In this document: in pieces, positions 25,595-35,823 of the stretch
Layout of the letters: each line of letters starts with the position of its first letter
Numbering within the stretch: position 1 is the first letter of the stretch
Source of the DNA: Acidobacteriota bacterium
GTDB lineage: Bacteria > Acidobacteriota > Terriglobia > 20CM-2-55-15
Reading direction: 5' to 3'
Assembly (NCBI GenBank): GCA_022821145.1
Contig: JAJEEE010000033.1
Location: forward strand, 1 to 64,000
Length of the DNA: 64,000 bases
Program-made: the position numbers and the translations under genes
The notes under the pieces: model-generated
What the model was told of the DNA's origin: nothing
Seen by the model: the letters and a program-made list of their open reading frames with translations, nothing else
The model's database searches: none

Positions 25595-28057
25595 ATGCTA
25601 CGGGACCTTCTACGCGAATTCCGTTACGCCGTCCGCCGCATAGCGAAGGACAAGGCGCAGACCGCAACAATCGTGGCGACACTCGCGCTGGCCATTGGCG
25701 CGAACACGGCGATCTACTCGGCCGTCCACGGCATTCTGATTCGCCCGTTGCCGTATCCGGACCCGGAGCGGCTCGTGCGCATCCTGTCCTTCGTTGGAGC
25801 GCGCGAAGACCCGTCGAGTTCGTCGGTCCCTGATTTTCGCGATTGGAAGGAAGGCGCCACGACCTTCGACGCAATGGCAGGACTCCGCCGCCTGACCATG
25901 GTGGGCGAAGGTCAACCGCCCGCCGATGTGTCCGCTCTTCCAACAACGCTGGAATACCTGAACTTGGTTGGTGCGCTCGCCACGTCCGGCAGGCTGATCG
26001 CCCCGGATGACATTCAACCCGGCGCGCAACCGGTTGCAGTATTGACTCATGCGTATTGGATGCGCCAGTACGGCGGCGACACCGGGGTCGTCGGGCAGTC
26101 CATCCGATTGGGGCGGCGCCGAGTCGAATTCGACGACGGCGTCTTCAGGACCGAAGTCGACTTCAGCGTCTATACGGTCATAGGAGTTGCGGCGCCGCTG
26201 GGCGGTCCACTGACTGCCGACGTTGATGTGTTCGTTCCGTGGATCATGGAGACGGACCCATTACGGGAGAACCGCAACACGTTCACGTTGCCCATGGTCG
26301 TCGGGCGGCTTCGTCCGGGCGTCGCGATAGAGGACGCACAGGCGGAGTTGAACCGGATCCAAGCCGAAACGATCCGGGAGCAGCCCGGGGCGCGCGTCGC
26401 AGCCCCCCGTCTCGAACCGCTTCACGCTGAAATAGTCGCCGACGCACGTCCTGCGCTCGTTGTTTTGCAGGTAGCGACGGCGCTGGTGTTGCTGATCGCG
26501 ATCAGCAACATCGCCAACGTGCTCTTGTTGCGCGGAAGCTCCCGGCAATACCAACTGGCGGTTCAAGCCGCCTTGGGCGCGAACCGTTGGAGGCTGGCAG
26601 TTGGCCATCTGACGGAATCGATCACGTTGTCACTGCTGGCGGCGTTGGGCGGCGTCGTGGTCGCATTCGTTTGCCTCAGGACGCTTATCGTCATTGCCCC
26701 ACAGGGCATTCCGAGATTGGACGAGATCGTGCTCGACGGCGCCGTGTTGTCGGTGACGTTCGCCGTTGCAATTGTTTCCGGACTGCTTTCCGGGCTGGTG
26801 CCGGTCGTTTCGTTACGCCGGACGCTCATGTGGAGGGGCGGCGGCGTCGGTGTGGAGGGCGGTTTGGGCGGCCGCAGGCTGCGAGCTGGGCTGTTGATGG
26901 TGCAACTCGCCCTCTCGTTCGTGCTTCTGGTGGGGACAAGCCTCATGCTCCGCAGTTTCAACACGTTGCGCGGAGTTCCGATCGGCGTGAATCCGGACCA
27001 GGTGGTCACGTTTTCGCTGGGAACCGGAATAGGCGGTTTCCTGCTCGGTCCGTCCGGACGGGCTCAGATACGGGCGCTGCAAGACTACCGGGTCGCGGCA
27101 GAACACGTGAGCACGCTCCCCGGCGTAAGGGCTGTGACGTTGAGCAGTCAGGCGCCCCTGACGAGAAGCATCGGGATGGCATCGTTGGAGATCCTGACCG
27201 GATCGCGACAAGGGGAAACGCATATGGGCGTGGGGATGGTGGCCGTTGCGGAGAATTTTTTCGAGTTCATCGGCAGCCAACCCATCGCGGGCCGGCTGTT
27301 TCAGGAATTCGACGCGGCGCGCCGCGACGACGTCGTTGTCGTCGATTCCGATCTGGCCCGCCTCATTTGGCCCCAGGAGTCCGCCGTAGGCCAACGTATC
27401 CGCTTGTTCGGCCACGACTCCGAAGTCGTTGGCGTCGTGGAGCCCATCCGTTACGCCGAATTGGCCGAAGAGCTCAGGCCCAAGCTCTATCATCCGTTGG
27501 GCCGTGACGGCGGCATGTTCGGCAGCGCCGTCCTGGTCAGTCACGACGGCGACGCCGATGCGATCATGAGCCGGATCGAGGCTCGTGTGACGACCCTCGG
27601 CGGAGACGTCCGGCTCCTTGATCTGCAACCGCTCGGCGCCCTGTACGACGAATACCTCCGGGAGCCGCGGTTCTACATGATGTTGTCCACCGCGCTCGGC
27701 TTCCTGGCGTTGATCGTGGCCGCCGTGGGCGTGTACGGGGTCACCGCTTCTTCGGTGGCCGAACGCACGAACGAGATCGCGTTGCGAACGGCCTTGGGGG
27801 GAGCGCGTTTCCAGATCGTCCGCTCGTTCTATCGTCGGCACGTCGCGCTGTTCGCTCTCGGGCTGGGTCTGGGATTGCTGGGCGCCGCGTGGCTGACGCG
27901 GTATCTCCGCGGACTGCTCTTCGAGATTCAACCGGCGGACCCGACGGCCTGGATCGCGACGGCCATCGTCCTGGGCCTGGTGACGTTCATCGCGGCCTCG
28001 ATCCCGCTGGCTCGCGCGCTCCGCGTCGATCCGGCCGCGTATCTTCACAGGGAGTAG
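25595..28057 (+). CDS. ADOP-type ABC transporter permease
   Basis: 820 aa. It starts LLREFRYAVRRIAKDKAQTA, the cytoplasmic prefix typical of ADOP, then helix TIVATLALAIGANTAIYSAV and LPYPDPERLV. The duplicated periplasmic/FtsX architecture is complete, ending in VGVYGVTASSVAERTNEIALRTALGGA and three helices. It lies 42 bp downstream of the ATPase gene, so it is the best candidate partner of the MacA/ATPase pair. The next gene is a near copy with almost identical DNA at both ends, so the two arose by tandem duplication. Confidence 0.92.
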   Translation: MLRDLLREFRYAVRRIAKDKAQTATIVATLALAIGANTAIYSAVHGILIRPLPYPDPERLVRILSFVGAREDPSSSSVPDFRDWKEGATTFDAMAGLRRLTMVGEGQPPADVSALPTTLEYLNLVGALATSGRLIAPDDIQPGAQPVAVLTHAYWMRQYGGDTGVVGQSIRLGRRRVEFDDGVFRTEVDFSVYTVIGVAAPLGGPLTADVDVFVPWIMETDPLRENRNTFTLPMVVGRLRPGVAIEDAQAELNRIQAETIREQPGARVAAPRLEPLHAEIVADARPALVVLQVATALVLLIAISNIANVLLLRGSSRQYQLAVQAALGANRWRLAVGHLTESITLSLLAALGGVVVAFVCLRTLIVIAPQGIPRLDEIVLDGAVLSVTFAVAIVSGLLSGLVPVVSLRRTLMWRGGGVGVEGGLGGRRLRAGLLMVQLALSFVLLVGTSLMLRSFNTLRGVPIGVNPDQVVTFSLGTGIGGFLLGPSGRAQIRALQDYRVAAEHVSTLPGVRAVTLSSQAPLTRSIGMASLEILTGSRQGETHMGVGMVAVAENFFEFIGSQPIAGRLFQEFDAARRDDVVVVDSDLARLIWPQESAVGQRIRLFGHDSEVVGVVEPIRYAELAEELRPKLYHPLGRDGGMFGSAVLVSHDGDADAIMSRIEARVTTLGGDVRLLDLQPLGALYDEYLREPRFYMMLSTALGFLALIVAAVGVYGVTASSVAERTNEIALRTALGGARFQIVRSFYRRHVALFALGLGLGLLGAAWLTRYLRGLLFEIQPADPTAWIATAIVLGLVTFIAASIPLARALRVDPAAYLHRE

Positions 28058-28092
28058 GGTGTGATGTTCAATTCGCTGCAACGGCGCGTGAG

Positions 28093-30561
28093 ATGATTCC
28101 GGACCTTCTACGCGAATTCCGTTACGCGTTCCGTCGCATCGCGAAGGACAAGGCGCAGACCGCAACGATCGTGGCGACGCTGGCGCTGACCATCGGCGCG
28201 AACACGGCGATTTACTCGGCCGTCCACGGCATTCTGATTCGGCCGTTGCCGTATCCCGAACCGGAGCGGCTCGTGCGCGTCCACACCTCCAGATACCATC
28301 CTCTCGAGGATCGAGAGTACGGGGACGAGTCATCCATCCCCGATTTCCGCGACTGGAAGGGAAACACTGCGACCTTCGCGGCGATGGAGGGGATCCGCCA
28401 TATATGGTTGGTTGACGACAGTGAATCGCCGGCCGACGTGTCCGCTGTTCGCGTGACGCCAGGATTTCTGGCCCTGGTCGGCGCTCGGGCCCAGTCCGGG
28501 CGGTTGCTCGCCTCCATGGACTTGCGACCCGGCGCCCCTCCCGTCGCCGTATTGACCCACGCGTACTGGATGAGCCGTTACGGCGGCGACGACAGGGTGG
28601 TCGGGCAATCGATCCGGCTCGGCGAGCCGCGGGCGGAATCGGACGGGGGCGTGTTCAGGTACCCGATCGACTATGCCGTCTACACCGTAATCGGTGTGGC
28701 GGCGCCGCTGAGCGGTCCTCTGACCGAAGACCTCGAAGTGTTCGTTCCTTGGAACATGGAAACGGACCCGTTGCGGGAGAACCGCAACACCTTTCATTTG
28801 CCAATCGTAGGACAGCTTCGTCCAGGTGTTTCCGTTGAGGAAGCGCAGGCCGAGCTGGACCGGATCCGCGCCGACTTGAATCGGGAACAGTCCGGGGCCG
28901 GCGTGTCGGCCCCCCTTGTCGAATCGCTTCACGATCGAACGGTCGCCGAGGTGCGCCCCGCGCTCCTCGTTCTGCAGGGTGCGACGGCGCTCTTGTTGTT
29001 GATTGCAGTCACCAACGTCGCCAACGTGCTCCTGTTGCGCGGAAGCTCTAGGAAGTCCCAACTGCTGGTTGACGCCGCGTTAGGCGCCAACCGTTGGCGC
29101 TTGGCCGGAGGCCATGTCGCTGAATCGATCATCCTGTCAGTTGCGGGGGCCTTGGCGGGTCTGGGCGTGGCACATGTATGCCTCAGGACGCTTCGTGCCG
29201 TTTCCCCGGGATGGATTCCCAGGCTCGACGAGGTCGCGCTCGACGGCGCGGTGTTGTCCGTGACGTTTCTGGTTGCGGCCGGGTGCGGCCTGCTTTTGGC
29301 GCTCGCGCCCATGGTCGGGCTCCGGCGCAACCTCATGTGGAAAGGCGGCTCGGTCGCCACGGCGGGAGGCGCCCGTCACCGCCGGCTCCTAAACGGTTTG
29401 GTTGTAGCGCAAGTCACCCTCTCGTTCGTGCTCCTGGTGGGGACCGGACTCATGCTCCGAAGCTTCGTGGCGCTCCGCGGCGTTCCGATCGGCATCGATC
29501 CGCGGCAGGTGGTCACGTTTTCTTTCGGGCCAGGAAGCATTACGGCCGGCCCGTCCGGACCGGCCAGGAGCAGGATGCTTCAGCAGTACCGAGAGGCGTC
29601 GGAGCACTTGGCGGAAATACCCGACGTACGCGGCGTTACGTTGACCAGTCAGGCTCCCTTGGAAGGAAGCGCCGTGGCGGTGTCCGTGGAAATATTGACC
29701 GGCTTGCGCCAGGGAGAAACAACTTCCCCCGTCGAACTCGTGGCCGTGGCCGAGAACTTCTTCGAGTTCGTCGGAAGCCAAGTCGTTGCGGGCCGCCTCT
29801 TCCTTGAATCGGACGCGGCCCGGGCGAGCGATGTCGTCGTCGTGGATTCCGAGTTGGCCCGAGTGATGTGGCCGGCGGAGTCCCCTCTCGGCCAGCGCGT
29901 GCGGATTTACGGCCAGGATTCCGAAGTCATCGGTGTCGTCGAGCCCATCCGTTACGCGGGGTTGGAGGACGAGCTCCGGCCGAAGCTCTATCATCCGCTG
30001 GAGCGTGCGGGCGGAGGAGCGTTCGGCACCACCGGGTTGGTGCGGCACGACGGCGGCGCCCAGGCGATGATAAGCCGGATCGAGGCGCGGCTCGCGACAC
30101 TCGGTGACGACGTCGCGCCAGTCGATCCGCGGCCGCTCGAAGCCGTGTACGACGAGTACCTGAGCGAGCCGCGCTTTTACGTGTGGTTGTCCACGGCGCT
30201 CGGCCTGTTGGCTTTGACGGTGGCTGGCGTGGGCGTTTACGGCGTGACCGCGTCCGTCGTCGCCGAACGCAAGAACGAGTTCGCGTTGCGAATGGCCTTG
30301 GGGGGAGCGTGGTTCCAGATCGTCCGCTCGTTCTATCGCCGGCACGCCGTGCTTCTCGTCCTCGGGCTGGGTCTGGGACTTCTGGGCGCCGCGTGGCTGA
30401 CGCGGTATCTCCGGGGCCTGCTCTTCGAGATTCAGCCAGCGGATTCAACGGCCTGGATCGCGACGGCGATCGTGCTGAGCCTGGCGACGCTCGTCGCGGC
30501 CTCGATCCCGCTGACTCGGGCGCTCCGCGTCGATCCGGCCGCGCATCTTCACCGGGAGTAG
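28093..30561 (+). CDS. ADOP-type ABC transporter permease (tandem duplicate)
   Basis: 822 aa from the ATG at 28093, aligned with the start of its twin. It shares LLREFRYAFRRIAKDKAQTA, GANTAIYSAVHGILIRPLPY and an almost identical last ~100 residues (FYRRH-V-L--LGLGLGLLGAAWLTRYLRGLLFEIQPAD). The periplasmic domains have drifted more, suggesting different ligands. It lies 35 bp after the twin, so co-transcribed from the sigma-54 promoter at 23451. No ATPase domain. Confidence 0.92.
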   Translation: MIPDLLREFRYAFRRIAKDKAQTATIVATLALTIGANTAIYSAVHGILIRPLPYPEPERLVRVHTSRYHPLEDREYGDESSIPDFRDWKGNTATFAAMEGIRHIWLVDDSESPADVSAVRVTPGFLALVGARAQSGRLLASMDLRPGAPPVAVLTHAYWMSRYGGDDRVVGQSIRLGEPRAESDGGVFRYPIDYAVYTVIGVAAPLSGPLTEDLEVFVPWNMETDPLRENRNTFHLPIVGQLRPGVSVEEAQAELDRIRADLNREQSGAGVSAPLVESLHDRTVAEVRPALLVLQGATALLLLIAVTNVANVLLLRGSSRKSQLLVDAALGANRWRLAGGHVAESIILSVAGALAGLGVAHVCLRTLRAVSPGWIPRLDEVALDGAVLSVTFLVAAGCGLLLALAPMVGLRRNLMWKGGSVATAGGARHRRLLNGLVVAQVTLSFVLLVGTGLMLRSFVALRGVPIGIDPRQVVTFSFGPGSITAGPSGPARSRMLQQYREASEHLAEIPDVRGVTLTSQAPLEGSAVAVSVEILTGLRQGETTSPVELVAVAENFFEFVGSQVVAGRLFLESDAARASDVVVVDSELARVMWPAESPLGQRVRIYGQDSEVIGVVEPIRYAGLEDELRPKLYHPLERAGGGAFGTTGLVRHDGGAQAMISRIEARLATLGDDVAPVDPRPLEAVYDEYLSEPRFYVWLSTALGLLALTVAGVGVYGVTASVVAERKNEFALRMALGGAWFQIVRSFYRRHAVLLVLGLGLGLLGAAWLTRYLRGLLFEIQPADSTAWIATAIVLSLATLVAASIPLTRALRVDPAAHLHRE

Positions 30562-30751
30562 TGGTCGGAAATCGATCCATCTTTGAGCCGTTCCGGGAGT
30601 GCGATCCGAATCCGGAGTCGTTCCGTCGGTTGGCGTACCGGAGTGGCGCAGCAGCGAGACAAGTGAGTCAGGACGCCGCGGCGTTCGAATACCAGGAACG
30701 GTTGCCGTGGCCGGGGAACTCAACGAGCCGATCCGACGTGGGAAAGGTCGC

Positions 30752-31393
30752 ATGACGATCCGAGCCGTCTTCCTGGACGTGGGCGAAACGGTCATCAATG
30801 AGACCCGGCCGTGGTCCCTGCTCGCCGACCGAATCGAGGTGCCGCGCATGACGTTCTTCAGCGTCCTCGGCGCCCTCATCGTCGAAGGTCGCAATCACCG
30901 CGAGCTTCTCGAAATCGTGCGTCCGGATCTGGAAAAGCGCGAAGATTTCGATCGCCTCATCAACGAGACGGATTATCGCTTTCTGCCGGAAGATGTGTAT
31001 GGGGACGTTCGGCCCTGCCTGATCGAATTGAAGCGGCGCGGCTATTACGTCGGCGTCGCGGGAAATCAGGCGGTCGAGCGCGAGGACGACATTCGAGGCA
31101 TGGGATTGACGGCGGACTCCATCGCGACTTCCGGCCGATGGGGGGTCGCAAAGCCGGAACCGGCCTTCTTTGAGCGCCTCATCGCCGAGTGCGGGTACCC
31201 GGCCGGCGAGATCGTGTACGTCGGCGACCGCGTCGACAACGACATCGTTCCGGCGGACCGGGCCGGCATGATCCCGGTTCACATCGTCCGGGGGCCGTGG
31301 GGTCATCTCCATCGCAATCGCCCCGACGCACGGCGGGCGCGGGCGCAGATCCGGACGCTGTCGGAGTTGCCGGCGGCGGTCGAGAGTCTCTGA
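30752..31393 (+). CDS. HAD-superfamily hydrolase
   Basis: 213 aa from the ATG at 30752 (GGGAAAGG upstream). HAD motif I is FLDVGETV (nucleophile Asp; the usual second Asp replaced by Gly, as in several HAD branches). Motif II is around GVAGNQ, motif III is the Lys of GVAKPEPAFF, and motif IV is VYVGDRVDNDIVPA. An alpha-helical cap lies between motifs I and II (~20-90). It is probably a small-molecule phosphatase or dehalogenase-like enzyme; the substrate is unknown. It sits between two permease genes and may be co-transcribed with the downstream one (33-bp gap). Confidence 0.88.
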   Translation: MTIRAVFLDVGETVINETRPWSLLADRIEVPRMTFFSVLGALIVEGRNHRELLEIVRPDLEKREDFDRLINETDYRFLPEDVYGDVRPCLIELKRRGYYVGVAGNQAVEREDDIRGMGLTADSIATSGRWGVAKPEPAFFERLIAECGYPAGEIVYVGDRVDNDIVPADRAGMIPVHIVRGPWGHLHRNRPDARRARAQIRTLSELPAAVESL

Positions 31394-31426
31394 CGCATGG
31401 GAGCGGTCGGGTCAAGGAGAATCCGG

Positions 31427-34024
31427 ATGACGGAACACACCGGGCGCGGCGTTTACGGTGGATCGCTTGTGGGTGAATTGCGCCACGCCGTTCGTCGATT
31501 GGCGAAACGTCCCGCCGCATCGTCAACGGCGGTGTTGACCTTGAGTCTGGCGATCGGGGCGGCGGTGTCCATGTTCGGCGTGATCGACCGTACGTTGATC
31601 CGGCCGCTGGATGTGCCCGAGCCGTCGCGCCTGGTCACGGTGCGTCAACCGGCCAATGTTCGCGGCGTGGAGGTGCAGCGCACGGGGATGTGGTGGTCCG
31701 TTTACGAGCGCATGCTCGCCATCCCGTGGTCGACGTTGAGCGCCATCGGCGCTTCCAGCGACCGCATCGCGCCGGACGTCGAGGTGCAGTTCGCGGCGTT
31801 CGGCGATGATGCGCCCATCGAGCGCGTTCGGGGCTTGTTCGTGACCGCGAACTACTTTCGCGTTCTGGGACTGAGGCCGGCCGCCGGCCGCGACTTCGCG
31901 CCGGTTGATGACACGGCCGGCGCCCCTCCGACCGCGATGCTGAGCCATCGCGTTTGGCGGGCCCGATTCGGGAGCGACGACGCAATACCGGGCCGGACGA
32001 TCCACGTCAACGGCGTCACGGTTCGCATCATCGGCGTGGCGCCGCCCGGCTTCGGCCGCATCGTTCTCGGCGGCGCGCCTCCCGAGTTGTACTTCCCCTT
32101 GCATGCCGCGCCTCGTTTGCTTGAAGCCAGTGGTGTGACCGTCGCTCCCGAGGAAGGGCGAATATTCTTCGGAGACTTCCCGAACGCTGTCGCGTCTCCG
32201 GTTTCTCCCATCATGACGTTGGACATCGTGGGACGCATCCGGGAGGGGGCGGGACTGGAGCAGGCGCAGGCGGAGTTCGCCGCCCGTGTCGATGACGGGG
32301 AGGGGCGCGCGCTGATTCGGCTCAGCGACATCGCGTTGCCGTTGGACTCGCGAGCCGATATCGGGCGGTTGGTCGCATTGCTGGCCGCGGCGGTCACGCT
32401 CGCGCTGCTGATCGGATGCGCCAACCTGGTCGGTGTTCTGAGGGCGGGAGCGGAACTTCGGAGCGGGGATCTGGCCGTGAGCGCGGCACTGGGGGCTGGC
32501 AGACTCCGTCTGGCGCGCGGTGCTGTCCTGGAGGCGATGTTGTTGGGTTTGGCGGGCGGGTGCGTGGGACTCGTTCTGGCGCGGTGGATCGACCGTGCGA
32601 TGTTCAGCCTCGTGCTCCCGGGCGGCGTTCCCATGGTGTCACCGGATGTCGGCGTGGACGGGCGCGTGGTGCTGATCGCCGTGTTGACGTCGGTGACCGC
32701 CGTGATCGTCATCAGTTCGGGTTCGGCTTCGGCTTGGGCCCGGGTCAATGTCGTTCAGGCATTGCAGCGGAGAGCCGCGTCGCCGCGCCTGCGCGCGACG
32801 CAGTGCCTGGTCGCCGTGCAGATAGGGCTGAGCGTCTTGTTGGTGTTCGGCGCTCTACTGTTCGTACGGAGTGTCCGGGAAGCGCTGGACGCCGACCTGG
32901 GTTTCGAGCCCGAACGCTTGTTGTCGTTGACCGCGGACTGCGGGCCAAGACTCGGTTGTGCCGAAATCAGCAACGTGAGTTGGGATTCGCGGATGAGTTC
33001 GGTGCGCGTTCCGGGCGCGTTGACGGTGGCTTCGGTGGAAGCCTTGGCGGAACGCATACGCGTGATTCCCGGAATTGCATCGGTCACCGTTGCGCCGACT
33101 CCGATGCGGCATGGCAGTAACAGATCCGAGACTGAGTTGCGCGTCGACGGCGAGACGATCGAACTGGCGACGCCGTTGGACGTGATCTACGCGGACGCGA
33201 GTTATTTCGAGGCCCTCGGCCAGGACGTGGTTCGAGGCCGCACGTTCGGCGGGGTCGACACGCTCGCGTCGGCGCCCGTCGGGATCGTCAACGAGTCCAT
33301 GGTGCGCCGATTCTGGCCGGATGGGGACGCGCTGGGGCGGGAGTTCGCGCTCGGGTCGGACGCACCGGTCACGGTCGTGGGCATCGCGGAAGATGTCCGG
33401 TTGAGGGACCTCCGCGAAGAGGCGCCTCCGATCGCCTACATGGCTCGGACTCAGGACCCGTTTTCCGAGTCGGGGCGGATCGCGGCGCTCGCTCGGGCGG
33501 ATCTGATGTTGCGTGCAGCGACCGATTCGGCGCCGCTTGTCGCGCCACTCGAGCGCGCCGCGGCGGAGGTGGACTTGGCCATCGCCGAGGTCGTGTCCAT
33601 GGACGACCACCTCGCCGTTCTGCTCATGCCGCAGCGGACGGGCCGGGCCTGGTTGGTCGTGCTGGCCGCGGTGGGGTTGTCCCTGTCCCTGGTCGGTGTC
33701 TACGGTCTGGTCTCGATGGCGTCCGCACGCATGGCGAAGGAGATCGGGATCCGCCGGGCGTTGGGCGCCGAGCCCGGCGCCGTGATGTGGACGCTGGCAC
33801 GACGCGCGCTCTGGCCGGTGGCGATCGGTTTGGCGGGAGGGTCGGCGTTGGCGTATGGGTCGGGGCGGTACGCGGACCGATTCATGTACGGCATCAGCGG
33901 TTCGGATCCGGGGACGATCGTGCTGACGGGCGCGTTGCTGGCGCTGGCCGCCGTGGCCGCGGCGCTCGTCCCGATCCGCCGTGCGCTGCGGGCCGACGTC
34001 GTCAACGCGCTGCGAGCGGACTAG
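31427..34024 (+). CDS. ADOP-type ABC transporter permease
   Basis: 865 aa from the ATG at 31427, which has AAGGAGA 6 nt upstream. The prefix LVGELRHAVRRLAKRPAAS leads to helix TAVLTLSLAIGAAVSMFG. The MacB_PCD and FtsX repeats are complete, ending VGVYGLVSMASARMAKEIGIRRALGAEPGAV plus three helices. The second periplasmic domain has an unusual Cys pair (LTADCGPRLGCAEIS) that could form a disulfide. No ATPase domain. It is the last member of the array and is followed by the VWFA-domain protein. Confidence 0.92.
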   Translation: MTEHTGRGVYGGSLVGELRHAVRRLAKRPAASSTAVLTLSLAIGAAVSMFGVIDRTLIRPLDVPEPSRLVTVRQPANVRGVEVQRTGMWWSVYERMLAIPWSTLSAIGASSDRIAPDVEVQFAAFGDDAPIERVRGLFVTANYFRVLGLRPAAGRDFAPVDDTAGAPPTAMLSHRVWRARFGSDDAIPGRTIHVNGVTVRIIGVAPPGFGRIVLGGAPPELYFPLHAAPRLLEASGVTVAPEEGRIFFGDFPNAVASPVSPIMTLDIVGRIREGAGLEQAQAEFAARVDDGEGRALIRLSDIALPLDSRADIGRLVALLAAAVTLALLIGCANLVGVLRAGAELRSGDLAVSAALGAGRLRLARGAVLEAMLLGLAGGCVGLVLARWIDRAMFSLVLPGGVPMVSPDVGVDGRVVLIAVLTSVTAVIVISSGSASAWARVNVVQALQRRAASPRLRATQCLVAVQIGLSVLLVFGALLFVRSVREALDADLGFEPERLLSLTADCGPRLGCAEISNVSWDSRMSSVRVPGALTVASVEALAERIRVIPGIASVTVAPTPMRHGSNRSETELRVDGETIELATPLDVIYADASYFEALGQDVVRGRTFGGVDTLASAPVGIVNESMVRRFWPDGDALGREFALGSDAPVTVVGIAEDVRLRDLREEAPPIAYMARTQDPFSESGRIAALARADLMLRAATDSAPLVAPLERAAAEVDLAIAEVVSMDDHLAVLLMPQRTGRAWLVVLAAVGLSLSLVGVYGLVSMASARMAKEIGIRRALGAEPGAVMWTLARRALWPVAIGLAGGSALAYGSGRYADRFMYGISGSDPGTIVLTGALLALAAVAAALVPIRRALRADVVNALRAD

Positions 34025-34104
34025 CCGAGTCGTTCAGGCGATCTTGCCCCCTAGGGCATGCCCCCACGCGATATATGATCGACCTTGACTTGCGTCGAAA
34101 CGTC

Positions 34105-35724
34105 ATGCGCAGCCGTTGTGCATTTCTGGTGTCGTTTGCGATGATTTCGCTCGCGCTGTGCCATGCGCCCGCGCTGGCGGCCCAGGATGTGCTGCGCGTC
34201 GAAACGCGCCTGGTGCTGATCGACGTCGTCGTGCGTGACGGCGGGCGGTTCGTTTCGGATCTCTCGCCGGAAGACTTCACAATTTACGACAACGGCATCG
34301 AACAGCAGGTCGCGCTCTTCGAAGTCGTCGTCGCCGAGACGCCGGCGTCGTTCGAACCGGCGGTCAACGGCGTGACGAACAGGGTCGAGGCGCCGGGAGA
34401 ACGCACGGGTGTCACCGTGCTGCTCGTCGACCAGGTCAACGCGGACCCGGCGACGCAGATCAAGGCGCGCGGCGAAGTCCTCGATTTCATCGAATCCGCG
34501 GACGCATCCCGTCAACTCGTGGCGATCTACAGCCTCGGCCGCGAGGGTCTGGAGGTTCTTCAGGGTTACACGCGGGATCGGAGCGAACTCAGGCGCGCCG
34601 CGTCCCGCATCGAGCCGAAGCAATCGATCGAGCTGGCGCTGGCCGGGCAGGCCGGGGTGACCGGCCGGTTCGGCGCCGGGGGCGGGGAAGTGGGCCTGGA
34701 CCCCGAGCTGGAGGATGCCCGGCGGGTCGCGAACGAAGAGAGCGACATCGCGCGGCGGGCGCTGCGCCTCGACCGGCAGGCGGCGCGGCGGTTTCTGGAC
34801 CGGCGCGTCGCGGTGACCGCGGAGGCGCTCGACGCGATCGCGGCCCAGCTCGACGGTTTCAGCGGCCGCACCAGCCTCGTATGGCTGTCCGGAAGCTTTC
34901 CGTTTTCCTTCGACGCGAACAACTACTTCGACAGCCGCACGGAGGTCTACGACGGCGCCGCGGCGCGGCTCGAACGGGCGGGGCGCTCGCTGATTCGCGC
35001 GGGAGTGGCGGTCTATCCGGTCGACGCCCGCGGCCTGTTCGCGTTCATGCCTCCGGGCACGGAGACGGTGTTCGCGATCGCGGAGGCCACCGGCGGGCGG
35101 GCGTCGGTGAACACCAACGGCGTCACGGAGGCGATGATCGAAGCCGCAGGTGACGCGGCGGCGCGGTACGTGCTGGGCTTCTATCCCTCGGATGGCGCTT
35201 CGGACGGGTCGTTCCACACCCTGCGGGTCGAGGTCGCGGGCGAGGGTCGGGATGTCCGACACCGGCGCGGATACTACGGTTTCGGAGCCATGGAGTCGAC
35301 CGTCGCCCAGCGGCGCGAACGCATGCAGTCGCTGATCCTCAGTCCCCTGGACGCCACCGCCATCGAGCTCGCATCCGAGACCGGCGCCTCGGGCGTGGGA
35401 GCCGGGGAACTGGAGACGTGGGTCCGCATCGACCCGGGTGTCCTCGACCTCGAATCGATCGGGGGTTCGTGGGTCGGGGAAGTCGACGTCGCCTGGCTCG
35501 TCGCCGGCGAGGGGAACACGCGATCGGAAGTGCGCTACAACACGGCTCGAATCGACATCGCCGACGAGGACTACGACGCGGCGCGGCGCGATGGCGTCGT
35601 CGTTCTCCGTCACATCCATGGCACGAGCCCCGGCCGTTGGCTCCGCGTCGCCGTTCGGGAATGGACCCGCGACGCCGAGGGATCGCTGTGGGTCCCTCTA
35701 GGCGACGCACCGGATGGCGAATAG
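34105..35724 (+). CDS. Secreted VWFA-related acidobacterial protein
   Basis: 539 aa from the ATG at 34105; an ATG at 34075 is possible but overlaps a -10-like TATGAT. The signal peptide (CAFLVSFAMISLALCHAPALAA) is followed by VRDGGRFVSDLSPEDFTIYDNG, the standard opening of the VWFA-related acidobacterial domain. A von Willebrand A-type fold comes next (VLLVDQVNADPATQ, LVWLSGSFPFSFD, VYPVDARGLFAF, GGRASVNTNGVTEA). The metal-site DxSxS is replaced by D-x-x-N, as in this subfamily. A C-terminal beta domain (~400-539) follows. It is likely exported and involved in protein contacts at the envelope. Confidence 0.88.
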   Translation: MRSRCAFLVSFAMISLALCHAPALAAQDVLRVETRLVLIDVVVRDGGRFVSDLSPEDFTIYDNGIEQQVALFEVVVAETPASFEPAVNGVTNRVEAPGERTGVTVLLVDQVNADPATQIKARGEVLDFIESADASRQLVAIYSLGREGLEVLQGYTRDRSELRRAASRIEPKQSIELALAGQAGVTGRFGAGGGEVGLDPELEDARRVANEESDIARRALRLDRQAARRFLDRRVAVTAEALDAIAAQLDGFSGRTSLVWLSGSFPFSFDANNYFDSRTEVYDGAAARLERAGRSLIRAGVAVYPVDARGLFAFMPPGTETVFAIAEATGGRASVNTNGVTEAMIEAAGDAAARYVLGFYPSDGASDGSFHTLRVEVAGEGRDVRHRRGYYGFGAMESTVAQRRERMQSLILSPLDATAIELASETGASGVGAGELETWVRIDPGVLDLESIGGSWVGEVDVAWLVAGEGNTRSEVRYNTARIDIADEDYDAARRDGVVVLRHIHGTSPGRWLRVAVREWTRDAEGSLWVPLGDAPDGE

Positions 35725-35823
35725 TCCACGTCCGGGATCGGGCCGTGAGGCGGCACGGCCGCACCGGGTCGACCGTTTTCTGGTACATTCCCTCCCCATC
35801 GATCATTCACCGAGGAGGTTCCC

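Noticed and set aside
30640-30700. GTTCGAAT resembling a tRNA T-loop
   Set aside because: The flanking bases do not pair as a T-stem and there is no D-arm or acceptor stem in the surrounding 80 bp.
34041-34066. GC-rich hairpin GCCCCCTAGGGC after the last permease gene, as a terminator
   Set aside because: The stem is short and there is no T-run; too weak to call.
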